Positions 59,087 to 64,000 of a stretch of DNA of 64,000 nt are shown piece after piece. The notes under the pieces are model-generated. The model was not told where the DNA came from. It saw only the letters and a program-made list of their open reading frames with translations, and did not search any database. The stretch comes from Biancaea sappan. Taxonomy: Eukaryota > Streptophyta > Magnoliopsida > Fabales > Fabaceae. Within the stretch, counting starts at the first letter, position 1. Every line of letters starts with the position of its first letter. The DNA lies in contig CM073493.1 in NCBI GenBank assembly GCA_037074585.1, positions 46,710,001 to 46,774,000 of the forward strand. Reading direction: 5' to 3'. The translations under genes were made by a program, and so were the position numbers.

Positions 59087-59783
59087 AATGCCCATTTTGC
59101 TTTCTTTGTTGTTTATATATGGTCATTCACTTAATCGGCATTTGAATTTTTGGTTGGATCTGCTTACTTTTTCTCTATGTTCCTTTATAATCTTAAAAGT
59201 ATTCTTGCAGTGCGTTTAGATGGATAACTTTTTCCAATCCCTTCCTCCTTGTAACTGTTCCCCTACCAAATTATGGGGAAATGATGGAACACCAAATTTT
59301 AAGTATGAATATTGGACAACTTTATCCATTAAATTTTATAATTAATTTATTATCATCCTTTGTGTAACATTGATATTTCTTTCAAAATTTATAGTTGGTT
59401 GAAGATGTTTGCTCTTCCAATAGTAAACTTCCATCACTTCCTCCTCACTAGCTCTACTATGAAAATGGTTTTAAATTGAAATTGCAGTCGCAGTTGGATT
59501 GCGTTGCAAATTATTACGATTGTAGGTTTTGTAAATGCTGCAATGTGATTATGATTATTATGCCCATAAAATTTTTTTAGCTGCACAAGATGTGTCAAAT
59601 TTCACTTCATTAATCAACCATTTGAGTCATTTGGCAACATATATTTAGATTTCCTCCATAAATAAAAATTATAATCAATAAATAAATTAAATTAAATTGA
59701 AACTATTTTATAATCAATACTTTTTTTTATTTCTTCAGCCATACCACATGGTTTCCACTCTCCATACCAGTACCGCCACATTG
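59087..59783. other. Intergenic, nothing recognised
   Basis: AT-rich DNA right of the outer copia element, with no supported frame. Confidence 0.45.
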
Positions 59784-60140
59784 AGTCACACACACATCAG
59801 ATGAACAGAGACAGAGCAAAGCATAGTCATTGAGTTGAAGAAGGAAGAAGGCCCTCTCAAAGCAAAATAAAGTCACACCGTAACAGATCTTTGGCAAGGC
59901 GGCGCTGGTGGCAACGCTTGAACTGAAGAGAAAAAGGATACTTGGGACTTGTTAGCTGAAGAAAATTAAGAGAAAAAGAGATCGACAACACCACTAACTG
60001 AGGAGATGAACCGTGAAGGCTTGAACAAAAACGGGAACGGAGGTCAGAGATTCAGTTCAAAATTGGCGACGGCGACTGGTGACCAAGCTTCAACCTTCCT
60101 CCTAGAAGTCTCTCAACTCTTTTGGTCTATCTCTTCTCAA
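59784..60140 (+). repeat. Dispersed repeat R, copy 3
   Basis: Matches 22507-22860 and 31711-31916 (GAGTTGAAGAAGGAAGAAGG; GGTCAGAGATTCAGTTCA). It stops at CTCTTCTCAAATCTAAAGAA, where a gypsy fragment begins. Confidence 0.75.
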
Positions 60141-60142
60141 AT

Positions 60143-60640
60143 CTAAAGAAGTCTTGATATGAATTTTGGGAAATCTGAATCTGAATTTGAATCTTTCTGC
60201 ACTAACCTTCTGTCAATAATTGCTGCTAGCTCTCTTCTGTCTACAGACCCTGCCAAATCTTTCGGTAGATGAACAAGAGAGATTGATGGATTGGGGCACC
60301 TTTTCAACAGGGAGACGTGAAAAGTAGGGTGTACCTTCGCAACTTCAAGAAGTTTCAACGTGTAAGCAACTTGACCCACTGTTGAAATTATGTGATAGGA
60401 TCCAAATAAAGGGGGCAACTTGTCCAATTTCCTTTTCTCGACTGTTTTCTACTGGTACGATTGAAGCTTCAAGAATACCCAGTCTCCAACTTTCAATTCT
60501 CTCTCATTTCTCCCCCTCATCAGCTTGCTACTTTATCCTATTAACAATATTTTGCAAGCCAATTTGCAAAGCACGCAACATTCCTTCTCTTGATGTAAAG
60601 CTTCTATCAATGGCTTCGATTTATGAATTATGCGATAGGT
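60143..60640 (-). pseudogene. Ty3/gypsy integrase C-terminal fragment
   Basis: On the minus strand, MRGRNERELKVGDWVFLKL (near 60520-60460) is followed by a stop. Then comes PPLFGSYHIISTVGQVAYTL and VHPTFHVSLLKR, the usual linker of gypsy integrases before the chromodomain. No LTR or other domain is attached. The plus-strand frame 60382-60669 is its shadow. Confidence 0.85.
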
Positions 60641-60652
60641 ATGGCAAATGCA

Positions 60653-60990
60653 CACTACCAAAAAATTGACTTTCAGTGGCAACAAAAGTCGTCACCGAAT
60701 GTTTTCAGTGGCAACAAAATGTCGCCACTTAAAGTTCCATTGCTAAAAGTTTTCAATAGCGACTTTTATTGTCACTAAAAAATAGTCACTGATATCCACT
60801 TACGGTGGCAACTTTCGTTGCCGCTGAAAATATAAATTATGTCTCCTAAAATATGTTGAAATAAGAGAGAAGTTGCCACTGAAAGTACTTTTGGTGGCGA
60901 CTAAAGGTTGCCATTGAAAGTGGTCACTACCAAAGATTTACTTTTAGTGACGACCTTCAGTCATCACCAAAAATATATTTTCAGTAGCAA
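60653..60990 (+). mobile_element. CACTA-type end with subterminal repeats
   Basis: CACTACCAAAAAATTGAC starts at 60653. It is followed by repeated TTTCAGTGGCAAC / GTCGCCACT words in both orientations, the layout of a CACTA subterminal array. A second CACTACCAAAGATTTAC begins near 60926 in the same direction. No opposite end or 3 bp TSD was confirmed, so the element is truncated or extends further right. Confidence 0.55.
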
Positions 60991-61072
60991 ATTAATTTTT
61001 TTATATATTTTTTACTATCAATCTATTAATTTAATATTTCAAATAACACCTAAATTCATACAAGAAACTCAA

Positions 61073-61501
<429 letters not shown>

Positions 61502-63944
61502 ACAAATAACATAATACAAAAAGTACTTAATTACTACAACTAGTCTTTCATTTTCTATGTTTCCTTGCATCTTTGGTGGTTGCATAGTTCCCAACGGTAT
61601 TTATATCAGGCTCATGACTTTGTCCTTGTTATGATACAAGTAAAACAAATATCAGTTGATATATTCTATAAAAAGAGAAAAATATATCAATGTGAATAAG
61701 ACAAAAAATTGCAGCCAAAATATTAAAAAAAACATTTATATAACATGTTTGTCAAAACATTACTCACTTCCTAGTTCATACCACAACAAATTACCCCAAT
61801 TTACCAACTAATCAACTTTTGAAATTACATGACAAATTAAACTGAAACCAGCAAGTGCAACACCTAATAATTTAATTCTCAACAAACACCAAAGCTAAAA
61901 TCTAATGACATTCACATCAAAGTAGAGAACCATCAATCACCACTTTGACTAGTGAATAAAAAAATGAACTCTTATACACAACCATTGCCCCACACTCTTG
62001 CCGTCTCTATTTCTCTTTTTATTTTTTAATTAAAATTTGATTTAATTGAACTGTTTCTCTCTAAAAATTTTTATTTTAAAATTTAACATATATGAGAAAA
62101 TCATTAATTATAACCAAAATGTTATTTGGTGTTTTTCTTTCAATATGTAGCAAAAAGTTAAATAAGATTTAAGATTCCTTTTTGCTAATCTTCTTCACCG
62201 TGCCCATATTTATTTAAGATTCCTAATGCTACTCATTGACCATACACTGGCCAAGTGTTATTTCTACCCTATCTTAAACATTTATCTATGTTCTCCCATT
62301 CTCTCTAAATTGCAGTAGAAATAGATACCATGAAGCTGCCTCTTCAAGGGCAAAGAGAACGCCATCTACTGGAGCTGTCAGCTTTTTAGATAAAATCACT
62401 TTTTAGATGTGGCTAAATGATAAAATAAATTTTAGATGTGGCCAATTGGAGGGAAAGTTGAAAGGAAAATTACGAGCTGTCGACTTTTTTAAACCAATAT
62501 TTTCATTCCTGTATAGTGTAAGAAAAGGATTTTCTAAAATTTGAAGAGAGAATCTCTGAAAAATAAAAGAAAGGGGACAAGAAATTGTTAAACTAAATCA
62601 AATCATAGACAAAAGCAAGCCATGTTTAGTTCATAAGGGGGCCTACTTTTAATATATTTACATATCTTTTTATGATAAGTTTAGTTTATTAATTTTTATG
62701 TAAATTAAGCCTGTCTAGAGACTCTTTTAGTCAATTTTTATGTAAATTAATTTTATGTTTCAATTCTTAAACCATATACGTCCCTTTCAACAGAGTCAAA
62801 GTCCTTCTAAGACATTTACCTTATTCCAAGCTTGAAGAAAATTCAAAGACAGTTCACACGAAAGTTTCAAATATTCACCCCAAGTATCCAAGATTTCAAA
62901 TCATGTTGAACGTATATTCACATATCCCACTCCTACCAAAGAAGGGAGATATTACTGACTATCTTGATTCATACCCTGCATTCCAAAAGTTTATTGGATT
63001 TAAAGTGGCTCAGAAGTTTTGAGCTATCTATCCATACCACTAAATATCTAAGATCTCAAATCCATTCTTGATAGCCAAATAATTAAATAAATCACAATTA
63101 TATTAAGAAAGATAGCATTGATTGAAGGACCTGATGAGAATTTATCTGTATTGAAAATAGAAAAAAGAACAATCGAAACTAAAAAGCACTAAAAGCGTTA
63201 AAAACAACCATTTAAAATTAGAAATAAACTTTAATTCGCTAAAAGATAACCCAGAAAAAGCCCAAATTGCTTTACTTCCTACAAATCCAATCACACCTAA
63301 CACATTCTTTGAATTAGTACAAGTACATATTGCTTATAAATTTGATATCCAGAGCTTTAATTATAGATTTTGGCCATTTATTAATGTAAAGTTCATAGTT
63401 ATCTGGAAATTTTATTTTGTTTATTTGATCTTAGCTTGGGACTCTAACATTACTATAGGAAAATTTACATTTATCCTGATATTTATCTCTCATTCTTCCC
63501 TATGTTATAAAAAATGACAACCTGATCTATTAGTTTTATTGCAATAAACTCCTTCCCTAAGTGGTTTGATTTTCAAATCTCCAGAACAACCTCCCAAAAC
63601 TAGAATCCAAAGAATCTACATCCAAGATATTAGTATTTAGCATTAAGTTAACTCTAAGATGTGAGAGAACAGAGTAGTAGAAGCTTTTTGATAAGAGTGA
63701 GAATAGTGAATGAAAATCCATGCATACCCACAAATGGCAATAGCCTCCTGTTGGGTCCTTTTACCATCTGCAAATTACAACAATGGAAGGAAGGCCAATC
63801 AAAGTTATCAGAACAAGAAAAGTGATATTATAGTGCTGAATGCCAGAGAGAGACAGAGGAAAAGCATTAAACCAAAGATTGATCAGTGAGATTGATAATT
63901 AAATATCCTAAAGGTTTGAATAATACTTGTCGCCGAGTGTCTTT
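61502..63944. other. AT-rich DNA, no gene recognised
   Basis: No supported frame. Near 63760 the minus strand has an acceptor-like TGTAATTTGCAG before an open stretch, which could be an exon of the gene ending at 63945, but this is not established. Confidence 0.4.
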
Positions 63945-64000
63945 CTATTGCCGTTTCTTTTCCTTTTTCTTTGATGCTTTAGCCTCAAAATACTCACCAC
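63945..64000 (-). CDS. Possible C terminus of a gene running off the window
   Basis: On the minus strand the last 18 codons read GEYFEAKASKKKEKKRQ and TAG at 63945-63947. The Lys-rich, charged ending looks like a genuine nuclear or ribosome-associated protein C terminus. It is too short to identify and could be chance. Confidence 0.3.
   Translation of the reverse strand, partial: GEYFEAKASKKKEKKRQ

Noticed and set aside
60382..60669. Plus-strand frame of 95 codons
   Set aside because: Antisense shadow of the gypsy integrase C-terminal fragment on the minus strand.

Overview
The window is plant nuclear DNA, most likely from a papilionoid legume. The grounds are a cluster of legume-lectin-domain receptor kinase (LecRK) copies, plant-only transposon families (TNP2-type CACTA, FAR1-type Mutator, hAT MITEs) and long AT-rich intergenic DNA with dinucleotide microsatellites. 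The species is an inference. No rRNA, tRNA, CRISPR array or bacterial-style operon was seen.

Layout. 1-3529: the 5' part of a hAT-like BED zinc-finger gene with a short SINE insertion in its leader, then a copia gag remnant between two 240 bp direct repeats. 3530-8420: a complete CACTA element with a decayed TNP2-type transposase. 10234-13832: LecRK copy 1, with one in-frame TGA after the lectin domain and a 1326 bp solo LTR in its 3' coding end. 15425-16215: LecRK copy 3, a truncated relic. 16579-22496: a Mutator-like element with ~590 bp terminal inverted repeats and an almost intact FAR1-type transposase. 24067-31253: a Ty3/gypsy chromovirus with two 1360 bp LTRs. 31922-36094: a second, older Ty3/gypsy element inside a dispersed repeat. 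37176-41840: two 383 bp hAT-type MITEs in opposite orientation around LecRK copy 2, a pseudogene on the minus strand. 43987-46610: a truncated copia element. 47264-59081: a copia element carrying a younger gag-only LTR element (49126-56359), which itself contains an antisense host-like gene fragment with its own promoter. 59784-64000: a third copy of the dispersed repeat, a gypsy integrase scrap, a CACTA-like end, a (TG)n minisatellite and a possible gene end at the window edge.

How the parts relate. Most of the window is nested transposable elements; boundaries were set from target-site duplications (TSDs) read by eye. The only non-transposon gene family clearly seen is the LecRK cluster. 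The most notable observation is that all three LecRK copies have a stop codon at the same aligned position, between the lectin domain and the membrane segment. In copy 1 the roughly 390 codons from there to the solo LTR are otherwise open. Other unusual points are a 72 bp segment in direct rather than inverted orientation beside the two MULE repeats, and the gag-only element with a captured EAR-motif/coiled-coil exon.
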